The translations under genes were made by a program, and so were the position numbers. A stretch of 64,000 nt of DNA from Brachyspira hampsonii (lineage in GTDB: Bacteria > Spirochaetota > Brachyspiria > Brachyspirales > Brachyspiraceae), in NCBI RefSeq assembly GCF_001746205.1, contig NZ_MDCO01000012.1, positions 863,075-927,074 of the forward strand, in the 5' to 3' direction. The notes beneath the pieces are model-generated. The model was not told the origin of the DNA. It ran no database searches and was given only the letters and a program-made list of their open reading frames with translations. Below, one piece after another: positions 44,546 to 52,952 of this stretch (the first letter of the stretch is position 1; each line of letters opens with the position of its first letter).

Positions 44546-45301
44546 TTATTTTTTTTCTGTTTCCACAAGATAAATATCCATAGTATCAAGCATTCCTGTC
44601 ATAGTATTGTATTTTATTATTTTTCTTGTTTTATCATCTTTTTCAATATAAGCTGCTATTTTTGGGAAAAATATTGAAAAAGGTATTCCTTCTAGTTTTA
44701 TTTCCATTTCATAGCATTCTTTTTCTTCGTTATTTATTTTTATTTTTTTTATGCCATTGTTTAGTATTGATACTTTTAATTTACTGTCTTTAGAGGCCAT
44801 AGGCATAACAATATTCATTTGATTTGTAGAGTCTATAGGAAAAGTTCTCGATATTTGATACACTCCATACATAGAGAATATAGCCAAATCTCCGTTTGAA
44901 TTTGTATAGTTCACCTTGTCTCTTATATCAAATGTATGCTCCATATTTCCGAAATCATAATAATCTATGGTTTTATTATAAACAGTTCTCATATTTCCCA
45001 AATCTATAATGGAATACATTTCAGACTTTCTTACATTAGTCATCATGTTTTCTTCTAGTAGAAAAGGATCTTTTAATTTGTTTGTAACAAAGCCTTTGAT
45101 ATAAGTTTCTTTAATGTTCCAATAGCCTTTACTATCAACAGAAGTTTCTGTATATACTATCATAGCATTACTCTTTTTGCTGGATATTCCTTTATGTACA
45201 AAGTATTCCTGTTTCTGAAAAGAAGGTATATTAGTATAAGAGTAATACTGTGCAAATAAAAATGAATTTAATATAAAAATTATTATTAATATGTTTTTCA
45301 T
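44546..45301 (-). CDS. Exported hypothetical protein
   Basis: The 251-residue product starts with a signal peptide (MKNILIIIFILNSFLFAQ, cleaved about residue 18) and is otherwise beta-rich, with conserved-looking segments such as GNMRTVYNKTIDYYDFGNMEH and a closing GMLDTMDIYLVE. The pattern of antiparallel strands recalls LolA/DUF-type lipid-binding half-barrels, but this is only a resemblance. No known family recognised. It precedes the MBL hydrolase by 16 bases on the same strand. Confidence 0.8.
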   Translation of the reverse strand: MKNILIIIFILNSFLFAQYYSYTNIPSFQKQEYFVHKGISSKKSNAMIVYTETSVDSKGYWNIKETYIKGFVTNKLKDPFLLEENMMTNVRKSEMYSIIDLGNMRTVYNKTIDYYDFGNMEHTFDIRDKVNYTNSNGDLAIFSMYGVYQISRTFPIDSTNQMNIVMPMASKDSKLKVSILNNGIKKIKINNEEKECYEMEIKLEGIPFSIFFPKIAAYIEKDDKTRKIIKYNTMTGMLDTMDIYLVETEKK

Positions 45302-45355
45302 ATCAATATAATAAACCTTAAAAATACAAATTTCAATACAAATTAATAATATTTT

Positions 45356-45739
45356 TTATACATTTCTAGTCTTTAAAATATTGCCTGCATTATCTATTAT
45401 AATAATATTATTGTTAATTTCCATTTCATATTTATTTTTTCTTTTTGTTATTCTGTATATATTAAAATCTGTATATTTATTTTTTATAGTATTTATGACT
45501 TCTTTTTCTATGATATTATTTTCAGCAAATTTTTCTATTATAGAAAATGATATCTCATTGCCGTTTCCTATAATAGAAGTCCATTCACCTCTTGAAGTAA
45601 AGTTTACAGAGCTTCCGCCTTTAAATACAACACTGTATGATGAAGTAAATGTAGTCTTAAAAACATAATAATCATTAAAATATGTTTCTATAAAGTTTTT
45701 TGCTTTCTCTGGAAGTTTTTGATATGATATAATATCCAT
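45356..45739 (-). CDS. PepSY-like domain protein without signal peptide
   Basis: The 127-residue product is homologous over its whole length to the mature part of the protein at 46449: both have Y..LP...FI.TYF.DY, VVFKGGSS(V/I)NF and RGEWTSIIGN. The repeated strand-helix units match the PepSY-like (DUF2874) family, exported proteins of unknown binding role. Unlike its paralogue it has no signal peptide: the ATG at 45739 has an in-frame TAG three codons upstream and no ribosome site, so it may have lost its N-terminus or be a relic. Confidence 0.7.
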   Translation of the reverse strand: MDIISYQKLPEKAKNFIETYFNDYYVFKTTFTSSYSVVFKGGSSVNFTSRGEWTSIIGNGNEISFSIIEKFAENNIIEKEVINTIKNKYTDFNIYRITKRKNKYEMEINNNIIIIDNAGNILKTRNV

Positions 45740-45791
45740 AATTGTAATCTAAATAATTTTCAATTTTATATAACTATCTCAAATACTTTGC

Positions 45792-45932
45792 TTATTGATT
45801 TTCATTTTTTTCTTTTTCTATCATATCTTCTAAATATGCTTTTAAGAAAATATAATTATGTGCATCATCTAGGTTTTGATTATTTTCAATTTTTCTATTT
45901 AGAAATTCAACTAATTCTTCTTTTGTTTTCAT
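45792..45932 (-). CDS. Small acidic protein, 46 residues
   Basis: ATG 45932 follows AAGGA at 7 bases and opens 46 codons to TAA at 45792. The product (MKTKEELVEFLNRKIENNQ... ending EKEKNENQ) is strongly charged and helical, probably a short coiled coil, with no cysteine or membrane segment. Function unknown. The good ribosome site and Lys/Glu-rich composition separate it from random AT-rich frames. It lies between the two PepSY-like genes on the same strand. Confidence 0.6.
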   Translation of the reverse strand: MKTKEELVEFLNRKIENNQNLDDAHNYIFLKAYLEDMIEKEKNENQ

Positions 45933-46200
45933 ATTAATATCCTTATAAATAGTTTATGTATTTTAATTTTCAAATTATAGTAGTTTTAAACCTTATAATA
46001 TTATTGTTGGTATGTCAATAGATAAATTGTGTATTTAATTCATCAAACTGTTTATATATTGAAAGCCTGAATTGTATAAAATAATTATAAAAGCACCTAT
46101 AAAATCATATTTCAACATTTTTTTCATTTAATATAAGTTATTGAGTTTCATTCATACTGTAATTAAAAAGCTAATTTTATTTTTTTAATTGTATTTTACA

Positions 46201-46402
46201 CCACGCGTTAAACTTGCTTAAAAAACAAGGTTATTTTTTATTACAGTGTCTAGCATAATTTGAAATTCATTTTACCGCGTGCTGTTATAGCAGCAGATTA
46301 AAAAACACTTGGGCGGGTGTTCTTTTTCTTTATAATCTGTAAAGAAAAAGAAAATATTTATAACTGAGCGGCATTTTAATATATAAAGGGCGGGGTATGT
46401 AA
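46201..46402. repeat. Intergenic element with paired GGGCGGG motifs, copy B
   Basis: TTAAACTTGC (46208), TTACCGCGTGC (46273), GGGCGGG (46311-46317) and GGGCGGGG (46388-46395). The G motifs are 77 bases apart and share a CTTTTT...TAAAGAAA core with copy A at 40836. The whole gap 45933-46448 contains no other gene that I can support. Confidence 0.65.
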
Positions 46403-46448
46403 TAAAAATTTTAAAATTTAATAAATGAAAATATATTAATTTATTATT

Positions 46449-46904
46449 TTATGCTTTTTTTATTTTTATTATATTGCCTTCATAGTCTATGTAAATATAT
46501 TCTTTATCATCAGCCTTAAACTCTATTCCTTTGCTTTTTTTGTATATATTATTAATTGTTTTATATTTTGACCTAATTATATTTATTATTTTAGCCTCAA
46601 TAAACTTTTCAGCTGTACTAATAGCTATTGTTTTTCTATTTCCTATTATAGAAGTCCATTCCCCTTTTCTATTGAAATTTATTGATGAACCGCCTTTAAA
46701 AATTACAATATAATGAGTGGAAACAGCAGCACTATGTATTTCATAATCTTTAAAATATGTATTTACAAACTCTTGAATATTTAAAGGTAAAGATGTGTAG
46801 GGAATAAAATTTATATTTCTATCATTGTCAAAAAACAAAAATGAAGAAGATGTCAAATATATAAAAATTATCAAAATATAAGATATAGTTTTATTTTTAA
46901 GCAT
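46449..46904 (-). CDS. Exported PepSY-like domain protein
   Basis: The 151-residue product has a signal peptide or anchor (about 8-26, ISYILIIFIYLTSSSFLFF) and then the PepSY-like (DUF2874) module found in the gene at 45356. A ligand role in the periplasm is possible but unproven. The start ATG at 46904 has an AAGGATATA ribosome site. It is followed downstream by the G-rich element copy B. Confidence 0.78.
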   Translation of the reverse strand: MLKNKTISYILIIFIYLTSSSFLFFDNDRNINFIPYTSLPLNIQEFVNTYFKDYEIHSAAVSTHYIVIFKGGSSINFNRKGEWTSIIGNRKTIAISTAEKFIEAKIINIIRSKYKTINNIYKKSKGIEFKADDKEYIYIDYEGNIIKIKKA

Positions 46905-46989
46905 AAGAATATATCCTTAAATGATTGCTGATTATATTTTAAATAATACTCTAAAAAATAAATATTGCAATAGTCAATAAAAAAGTAAA

Positions 46990-47057
46990 ATTTCGTACTT
47001 TTCTATTGACAAATAAATAAACATGTATATAATACTTAATTACTAATAGTACGAAAT
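46990..47057 (+). promoter_or_regulatory. Perfect inverted repeat flanking the MATE promoter (candidate operator)
   Basis: ATTTCGTACT (46990-46999) and its exact complement AGTACGAAAT (47048-47057) bracket the promoter at 47006-47033. A repressor binding both arms could loop or cover the promoter; MarR/TetR-type control of efflux genes works this way. The regulator is not in the window. Confidence 0.65.
47006..47033 (+). promoter_or_regulatory. Promoter of the MATE efflux gene
   Basis: Perfect TTGACA (47006-47011) and TATAAT (47028-47033) with a 16-base spacer, start near 47040, inside the inverted repeat. Confidence 0.8.
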
Positions 47058-47083
47058 AAGACTATTTTTAAAAGGAGTTTATC

Positions 47084-48442
47084 ATGATTAATATTACACA
47101 AAATACTAAAAACATGGAAAAATCTTTTTTTAAGTATGTTATGCCGGCAATAGTTTCAACTATGCTTGGAGGATTTTATATAGTTGTAGACGGTTTTTTC
47201 GTTGGTAATTCTATGGGAGATATTGGGCTTACTGCAATTAATTTAGTTTATCCTATAGGTACTTTGCTTATGGCAGCAGCTATTATGCTTGGTATGGGAG
47301 GCTCTGTTATAATGTCCACATATCTTGGAGAGGGTAATATAGAAGGATTTAATAGGGCTAAAGTAAATACTTTTATTTCTTTAATATTCGCTAGTATAAT
47401 ATTAACAGTTGTTTTGCTTTTATTAAAAAACAATCTCATATATTTGCTTGGTGCAAGAGATGAAGTATTTAAACAGGCTGATTCATATATCACTACTATA
47501 ATATTAGGAGGAGGTTTTCAAATAATATCATTTGGATCTATGCCTATAGTAAGAAATTCAGGAAAAACTATACATGCTATGAGTTTTATGGGAGTTGGAC
47601 TTATAACAAATATTATTCTTGATTATTTATTTTTAATGGTTTTTAGATTAGAAATGTTCGGTGCTGCTTTAGCTACTATAATAGCTCAAGGATTAGTTGC
47701 TTTGATGGCTGTTTATTATCTATTTATAAGAAAGAAAAACAGAACAAAAATAAAATTATCAGATTTTAATTTATATATGACAAAAAGAGCTTTGCAAATA
47801 GGATTATCTCCATTTGGTTTAGTTATGGCTCCTTCTCTTATAGTTATATTTAATAATCTTCAATGCATCAAATACGGCGGATATTTAGGAACTACTGCAT
47901 ACTCTGTAATGAATTATATTTACGGTTCTATTTTGCATTTATTTGAGGGAGTGGCAGAGGGCTGTCAGCCTATGATAAGTTATTTTAAAGGTGCATGCAG
48001 AAATGACCTTATGAGAAAAGTATTTAAAAAAGGAATATTATTTGATATTATACTTGGTGCTTTTCTTATGATAATAGTATTGATTTTTAGAAATAAACTT
48101 GGAATATTATTCGGTGCTTCTATAGAGACTAATGCTATAATAAGTTTAGGTCTTCCTATAATATCGGCTGCATTTATACTTCAGCCTATAGTAAGGCTTG
48201 GAACTGCATATTTTTATTCATCAGGAGAAAGCAGATATTCTACACTTTTAACATATATAGACCCTTTACTTGTAAGTCCTTTATGTATATTGATACTTCC
48301 TTTATTTTTAAAACTTAATGGTGTATGGTTTGCTGTGCCTGTATCACAATTAATATTAGCTATTATATTTTTATTGATATTTTATAATACAAATTTAAAG
48401 AATGATAATTTAATAAGTAAAGCAGTTTATCAAAATGAATAA
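47084..48442 (+). CDS. MATE family multidrug efflux transporter
   Basis: The 452-residue protein has about twelve membrane segments and MATE-family signatures in both halves, such as FFVGNSMGDIGLTAINLVYPIG (about 37-58) and GLPIISAAFILQPIVRLGTAYFYSSGESR near residues 365-393. MATE pumps export cationic drugs, dyes or bile-related compounds by Na+ or H+ antiport. The strong AAAAGGAG and promoter with a flanking inverted repeat suggest regulated expression. A long perfect hairpin follows the stop. Confidence 0.94.
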   Translation: MINITQNTKNMEKSFFKYVMPAIVSTMLGGFYIVVDGFFVGNSMGDIGLTAINLVYPIGTLLMAAAIMLGMGGSVIMSTYLGEGNIEGFNRAKVNTFISLIFASIILTVVLLLLKNNLIYLLGARDEVFKQADSYITTIILGGGFQIISFGSMPIVRNSGKTIHAMSFMGVGLITNIILDYLFLMVFRLEMFGAALATIIAQGLVALMAVYYLFIRKKNRTKIKLSDFNLYMTKRALQIGLSPFGLVMAPSLIVIFNNLQCIKYGGYLGTTAYSVMNYIYGSILHLFEGVAEGCQPMISYFKGACRNDLMRKVFKKGILFDIILGAFLMIIVLIFRNKLGILFGASIETNAIISLGLPIISAAFILQPIVRLGTAYFYSSGESRYSTLLTYIDPLLVSPLCILILPLFLKLNGVWFAVPVSQLILAIIFLLIFYNTNLKNDNLISKAVYQNE

Positions 48443-48445
48443 TTA

Positions 48446-48502
48446 ATAATTTTAGGCTTTAAATAATAATCAATATTTATATTATTTAAAGCCTAAAATT
48501 AT
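48446..48502. terminator. Long bidirectional terminator between MATE and cobD-like genes
   Basis: A 22-base perfect inverted repeat (48446-48467 with 48481-48502) around a 13-base loop, containing AGGCTTTAAA/TTTAAAGCCT. It lies between converging genes and has T-rich sides in both directions. Confidence 0.85.
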
Positions 48503-48522
48503 ATTCTTATTTATTATCTTGT

Positions 48523-49500
48523 TTAGAAAATTATTGAAGAGATTAACATAGAAATAAGTTTAATTATTATTAATGCTGCTAAAGCAAATATTGCAGAAGT
48601 TAATATTAGTTTATTGGCTTTTTCTATATGTTCAGCATTTAAATCTTCTAAGTATTCCCCAACTAGTGGTCTGTCATATATTTCGCCGTCTTTTATATAT
48701 TCTCCTCCAAGCTCTATATTCATAGCACCTGCAATTGATGACTCTAATCTTGCTTTATTATTTTTACCGTCTTTTCTTAAAACAGCAAATGCATTTTTAT
48801 ATTCATATCTAAAGAATATAGATGTAACGATGCAAACTAAAGATGTAAAGAATGAAGGTATTATATTTAATATATAGCATAATTTGATATTAAATATACC
48901 GAATATATCACTACTTTTATTTTCATCTATATATATTGTCTCAGAAGAACTTTCAGAAAGTACATATATAACTTTATATGCTATACAAAGAGGGGCACCT
49001 CCCAATAACAAAAATATAGATGGATATATATAATCTTCTGAAATGCTTATTATAGTATATTCTATTGTAGTCTTTACTATTTGTTCTTCTTCCATATCTT
49101 CGGTATCAGCTTCTGTATTTTCTTTTAAAAGTGATTTTGACTTTTTTAAATCATTTGTAGTCAAGCTATGATATATATATGAACTTACTTCTAAAGGTTT
49201 TCTAATTCCTAATGTTATATAACATAGAGCAAGCTCAACTATCAGTCCTAGTATGAAATGCACTTTATATAAAAGCATTAAAAGAAAGAAAGGAATTAAA
49301 AAACATATAGCTATAAGTATTAAAGAAGATAATATTCCTACTGTATATGTCAATATTTTATTTTCAGGATTTCCTTTTTTTCTAAATAAATCTTCTGATA
49401 TAAAATGAAGTCTTGATATAAAGACAAAAGGATCAAATTTTACATTTTTGATAAATATATTTAAAAGAAAAGATATAGGCAGTATTAATAATATTCTCAT
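48523..49500 (-). CDS. CobD/CbiB-like membrane protein
   Basis: The 325-residue protein resembles adenosylcobinamide-phosphate synthase (CobD/CbiB). The segment ATVE-type helix (VKTTIEYTIISISEDYIYPSIFLLLGGAPLCIAYKV, about 140-175) and the C-terminal ARLESSIAGAMNIELGGEYIKDGEIYDRPLVGEYLEDL (about 250-288) fit the family; five or more membrane segments also fit. It is divergent, and the usual STLDSM signature is replaced by LSESSS. Cooperation with the neighbouring cobC-like gene supports a corrinoid role, attaching aminopropanol to cobyric acid, but alternative functions are possible. Confidence 0.72.
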   Translation of the reverse strand: MRILLILPISFLLNIFIKNVKFDPFVFISRLHFISEDLFRKKGNPENKILTYTVGILSSLILIAICFLIPFFLLMLLYKVHFILGLIVELALCYITLGIRKPLEVSSYIYHSLTTNDLKKSKSLLKENTEADTEDMEEEQIVKTTIEYTIISISEDYIYPSIFLLLGGAPLCIAYKVIYVLSESSSETIYIDENKSSDIFGIFNIKLCYILNIIPSFFTSLVCIVTSIFFRYEYKNAFAVLRKDGKNNKARLESSIAGAMNIELGGEYIKDGEIYDRPLVGEYLEDLNAEHIEKANKLILTSAIFALAALIIIKLISMLISSIIF

Positions 49501-49544
49501 GTTGCTTATTCCAATAAAAGTTATTACTAATAATCATCGTAAAA

Positions 49545-50129
49545 TTATAACTTTTCTATAATATTTATATTATTTTTCTCATCTATTTCTGTATAATAAC
49601 CGCATCCGTTCTGTAAAAGGTATTCATAAAATCCTAATTTCTGCTTATCAAATCTGCTGAATATAGACATAATAACTCCTCCATGACTGACTACTGCAGT
49701 ATAATCTAAATTATTTTTCTTCATATCTTCTATAATATATAGATATGCTTTTTCTGTTCTGCTAAAGAAATTTTCGGAAGTTTCTCCATTGGGTACATTG
49801 CTTTTCCAATTAGTTCTAAAAAATTCTTTATAATAAGGATTATTTTTTAATTCATCATGATTTTTTCCCTCAAAATCTCCGAAACTTCTTTCTCTTAAAT
49901 CATTCAAAACTTCTTTTTTCATATCATTAAAGTATATATCAGCAGTTTCTAAGCATCTTTTTAATGGGCTGCAATATAATTTTTGCACAGGTTTATAACT
50001 ATCTATTATTTTTTTTCTATCATTTAAAGCTTTTTTCCCATCTTCACATAATGGAGCATCTGTAGATCCCAGCCATCTTCCTTCAGCATTTAATTGAGTT
50101 TGCCCATGTCGTATAAAAAGAATTTTCAT
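49545..50129 (-). CDS. Histidine phosphatase, CobC-like
   Basis: The 194-residue protein starts MKILFIRHGQTQLNAEGRWLGSTDAPL, with the RHG phosphohistidine motif, and has the second catalytic His in AVVSHGGVIMSIF (about 145-157) plus SPLKRCLETADIY (about 55-67). Alpha-ribazole phosphatase (CobC) and phosphoglycerate mutase belong here. Being followed 44 bases later by a CobD-like gene makes CobC the likely role. A good AGGAG precedes the ATG. Confidence 0.85.
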   Translation of the reverse strand: MKILFIRHGQTQLNAEGRWLGSTDAPLCEDGKKALNDRKKIIDSYKPVQKLYCSPLKRCLETADIYFNDMKKEVLNDLRERSFGDFEGKNHDELKNNPYYKEFFRTNWKSNVPNGETSENFFSRTEKAYLYIIEDMKKNNLDYTAVVSHGGVIMSIFSRFDKQKLGFYEYLLQNGCGYYTEIDEKNNINIIEKL

Positions 50130-50329
50130 AATGATAACTCCTAGCTTTAAAATAATTTTCTATAATTTTTTAACATTAACATTGACATTATAATGATAGT
50201 TTATTTTTTTTCAATAATGCATTATTAATTTTTTACAATGATAAATGATATAAGTATATGTTGTATAGTTTTATAGAAATAAATTTTTTATATAGGTACG
50301 GTATGTATAAAAAATACTATAAAAAATAA

Positions 50330-50358
50330 TTGACAATTTATAGAATTTGCGTTATAAT
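50330..50358 (+). promoter_or_regulatory. Promoter of the membrane pyrophosphatase gene
   Basis: Perfect consensus TTGACA (50330-50335), 17-base spacer, TATAAT (50353-50358), predicting strong expression. Confidence 0.85.
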
Positions 50359-50405
50359 CAATAACTGTACAAAAACTAACAAAATTCAAAAAATAGGGTA
50401 TGTGT

Positions 50406-52802
50406 ATGAATTATGAAATATTAGCTGAAAATGCCCGCTTTTTTACAATATCAGCGGCAATACTTACATTAGCTTTCGCATTCTATTTTTATAAATGGAT
50501 GCGTAAGCAGGACGAAGGTAATGAAACTATGAAAGAAATAGCTTCGCATGTTCGTTCCGGTGCTATAGCTTATCTTAAACAGCAGTATAAAGTTATAGCT
50601 TTCTTTTTTGCAGGAGCTTTCATTATTTTTGCTATTCTTTCTTATGCATTAAAAGTGCAAAACCCTTTCATTCCTATAGGTTTTTTAACAGGCGGTTTCT
50701 TCTCAACTCTTTCTGGTTTCTTGGGTATGAAAACTGCTACTTATGCATCTGCTAGAACTGCTAATGCTGCTAGTAAATCTTTAAATGAAGGTTTAACAAT
50801 AGCTTTCCGTTCCGGTGCAGTTATGGGACTTACTGTAGTAGGTCTTGCTTTGCTTGATATATCATTATGGTTTATAGTATTAAATTTATGGCTTGATAAT
50901 AGTCTTTTTGGAACAGATTTCCTTAATTTAGCTTCTACAGGCATAGCTAAAGGTACTGCTGAATACACTGCTGCTAAAATGCACTTTGTAACTACTACAA
51001 TGCTTAGCTTTGGTGTAGGTGCTTCTTTCCAAGCGTTATTTGCCCGTGTTGGAGGCGGTATATTTACTAAAGCTGCTGATGTTGGTGCTGACTTGGTTGG
51101 TAAAGTTGAAGCTGGAATACCTGAAGATGACCCTAGAAACCCTGCAGTTATAGCTGACAATGTAGGCGACAATGTAGGTGATGTTGCTGGTATGGGTGCT
51201 GACCTTTACGAATCTTATGCAGGTTCTATACTTGCTGCTATGAGTTTAGGTTCTGCCGCTTTCGGATATATTAACCCTGATGTAAGCCCAATATATGCTG
51301 TATCTCTTCCTATGATACTTGCTGCTATTGGTACTCTTTCTTCTATAATAGGTGTATTCTTCGTTAAAACTAAAGAAGGTGCTACTATGGGAGAATTATT
51401 GAAATCTTTAAGAGTTGGTGTTTATGTAAGCAGTGCTATTATTATAGTAGTATCTTTCTTACTTGTAAAAACACTTCTTCCAAATAATTTAGGATTATTC
51501 GTTTCTATCATTGTAGGACTTATAGCTGGTAATGTTGTTGGTTTCTTCACAGAATACTATACTGCAGCTGAATACAGACCTACTCAATGGGTAGCTGAAC
51601 AATCTAAAACAGGTCCTGCTACTGTTATTATAGGAGGACTTGCTGTAGGTATGCAATCTACTTTAATACCTGTTGTTACAGTAGTTATATCTATAATGTT
51701 GGCATTTGGTTTTGCAGGCGGTTTCGGTTCAGGAGCTTCTTCTTTCTCTCAAGGTTTATACGGTATAGCTTTAGCTTCTGTTGGTATGTTATCTACTTTA
51801 GGTATCACATTAGCTACTGATGCTTATGGTCCTATAGCTGACAATGCAGGCGGTAATGCTGAAATGTCTGGTCTTCCAGAAAGTGTTAGAGAAAGAACTG
51901 ATGCTTTAGACTCTTTGGGTAACACTACTGCTGCTACTGGTAAAGGTTTTGCTATATGTTCTGCTGCTTTAACTGCTATGGCTTTGATTGCTGCTTATAT
52001 TGAGGAGATTAAAACTTCTTTGGGAAGAATGATAAATACAGGAAACCTTACTTCTATAGATATAGGTACTGTTCAATATACTGCTAACAGTGCTAAAGAA
52101 TTATATGATAAAGTTGTTTATAGTTTAGGTATGAATGAGTTTATGAATGCTTTCAATATTCACTTGATGAACCCTAAAGTATTAATAGGTATATTTATCG
52201 GTGCTATGTTAGTATTCTTCTTCTGTGCTTTAACTATGAAAGCTGTTGGTCGTGCTGCTGCAGGTGTTGTAGAAGAAGTTAGAAGACAGTTTAGAGAAAT
52301 TAAAGGCTTACTTGCTGGTGAAAAAGGTGTAAAAGCTGATTATGAAAAAGCTGTTCAAATCTGTACTAAATCAGCTCAAAAAGAGATGATTGTTCCTTCT
52401 GTACTTGCTATAATAGTACCTGTTGTAGTTGGTTTCTTATTCGGAGTACCTGCTGTTATAGGTATGTTAGTAGGCGGTTTGACTGCTGGTTTTGCTATGG
52501 CTGTTATGATGTCTAATGCAGGCGGTGCTTGGGATAATGCTAAAAAATACATTGAAGCTGGTAATTTGGGCGGTAAAAAAATCATAGATCCAAAAACTGG
52601 AGAAAAAATTACTAACCCTAACCATGCTGCTGCTGTTATAGGTGATACAGTTGGTGACCCATTCAAAGATACTTCCGGACCTTCAATTAACATTCTTATC
52701 AAATTAATGAGCTTGATAAGTGTTGTATTTGCTGGTGCAATAGTAGCTTTCTCACCAAAAATTCAGGCTTTATTAGGTATAGCTGATCAAATTATTAAAT
52801 AA
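50406..52802 (+). CDS. hppA: Membrane-bound ion-translocating pyrophosphatase (HppA type)
   Basis: This approximately 798-residue protein hydrolyses inorganic pyrophosphate and pumps H+ or Na+ across the inner membrane. It has about sixteen membrane segments and the substrate signature DDPRNPAVIADNVGDNVGD (about 236-254). The stretch GNTTAATGKGFA has Ala rather than Lys at the position known to decide K+ dependence, so this is probably a K+-requiring enzyme, which can be Na+-pumping. ATG 50406 is preferred to ATG 50400 because of AGGG spacing. It is monocistronic with a consensus promoter and terminator. Confidence 0.96.
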   Translation: MNYEILAENARFFTISAAILTLAFAFYFYKWMRKQDEGNETMKEIASHVRSGAIAYLKQQYKVIAFFFAGAFIIFAILSYALKVQNPFIPIGFLTGGFFSTLSGFLGMKTATYASARTANAASKSLNEGLTIAFRSGAVMGLTVVGLALLDISLWFIVLNLWLDNSLFGTDFLNLASTGIAKGTAEYTAAKMHFVTTTMLSFGVGASFQALFARVGGGIFTKAADVGADLVGKVEAGIPEDDPRNPAVIADNVGDNVGDVAGMGADLYESYAGSILAAMSLGSAAFGYINPDVSPIYAVSLPMILAAIGTLSSIIGVFFVKTKEGATMGELLKSLRVGVYVSSAIIIVVSFLLVKTLLPNNLGLFVSIIVGLIAGNVVGFFTEYYTAAEYRPTQWVAEQSKTGPATVIIGGLAVGMQSTLIPVVTVVISIMLAFGFAGGFGSGASSFSQGLYGIALASVGMLSTLGITLATDAYGPIADNAGGNAEMSGLPESVRERTDALDSLGNTTAATGKGFAICSAALTAMALIAAYIEEIKTSLGRMINTGNLTSIDIGTVQYTANSAKELYDKVVYSLGMNEFMNAFNIHLMNPKVLIGIFIGAMLVFFFCALTMKAVGRAAAGVVEEVRRQFREIKGLLAGEKGVKADYEKAVQICTKSAQKEMIVPSVLAIIVPVVVGFLFGVPAVIGMLVGGLTAGFAMAVMMSNAGGAWDNAKKYIEAGNLGGKKIIDPKTGEKITNPNHAAAVIGDTVGDPFKDTSGPSINILIKLMSLISVVFAGAIVAFSPKIQALLGIADQIIK

Positions 52803-52826
52803 TAACTTTATTTAATATTAATATAT

Positions 52827-52862
52827 AAGCTGTCTGACTTTAATTAGTTGGGCAGCTTTTTT
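52827..52862 (+). terminator. Intrinsic terminator after hppA
   Basis: AAGCTGTCTGACT pairs with AGTTGGGCAGCTT (several G-U pairs) followed by six T. Confidence 0.9.
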
Positions 52863-52952
52863 GTTTTAATTATTATTTTATTATTGGGTTTAAAGTAATT
52901 TACAATATTCATTTTATTTTGTTATTTTTTATATCAATACTTTGGATTTATT

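Noticed and set aside
50741-51172. 143-codon minus-strand ORF opposite hppA
   Set aside because: Overlaps the pyrophosphatase signature on the plus strand; shadow of a Gly/Ala-rich gene.
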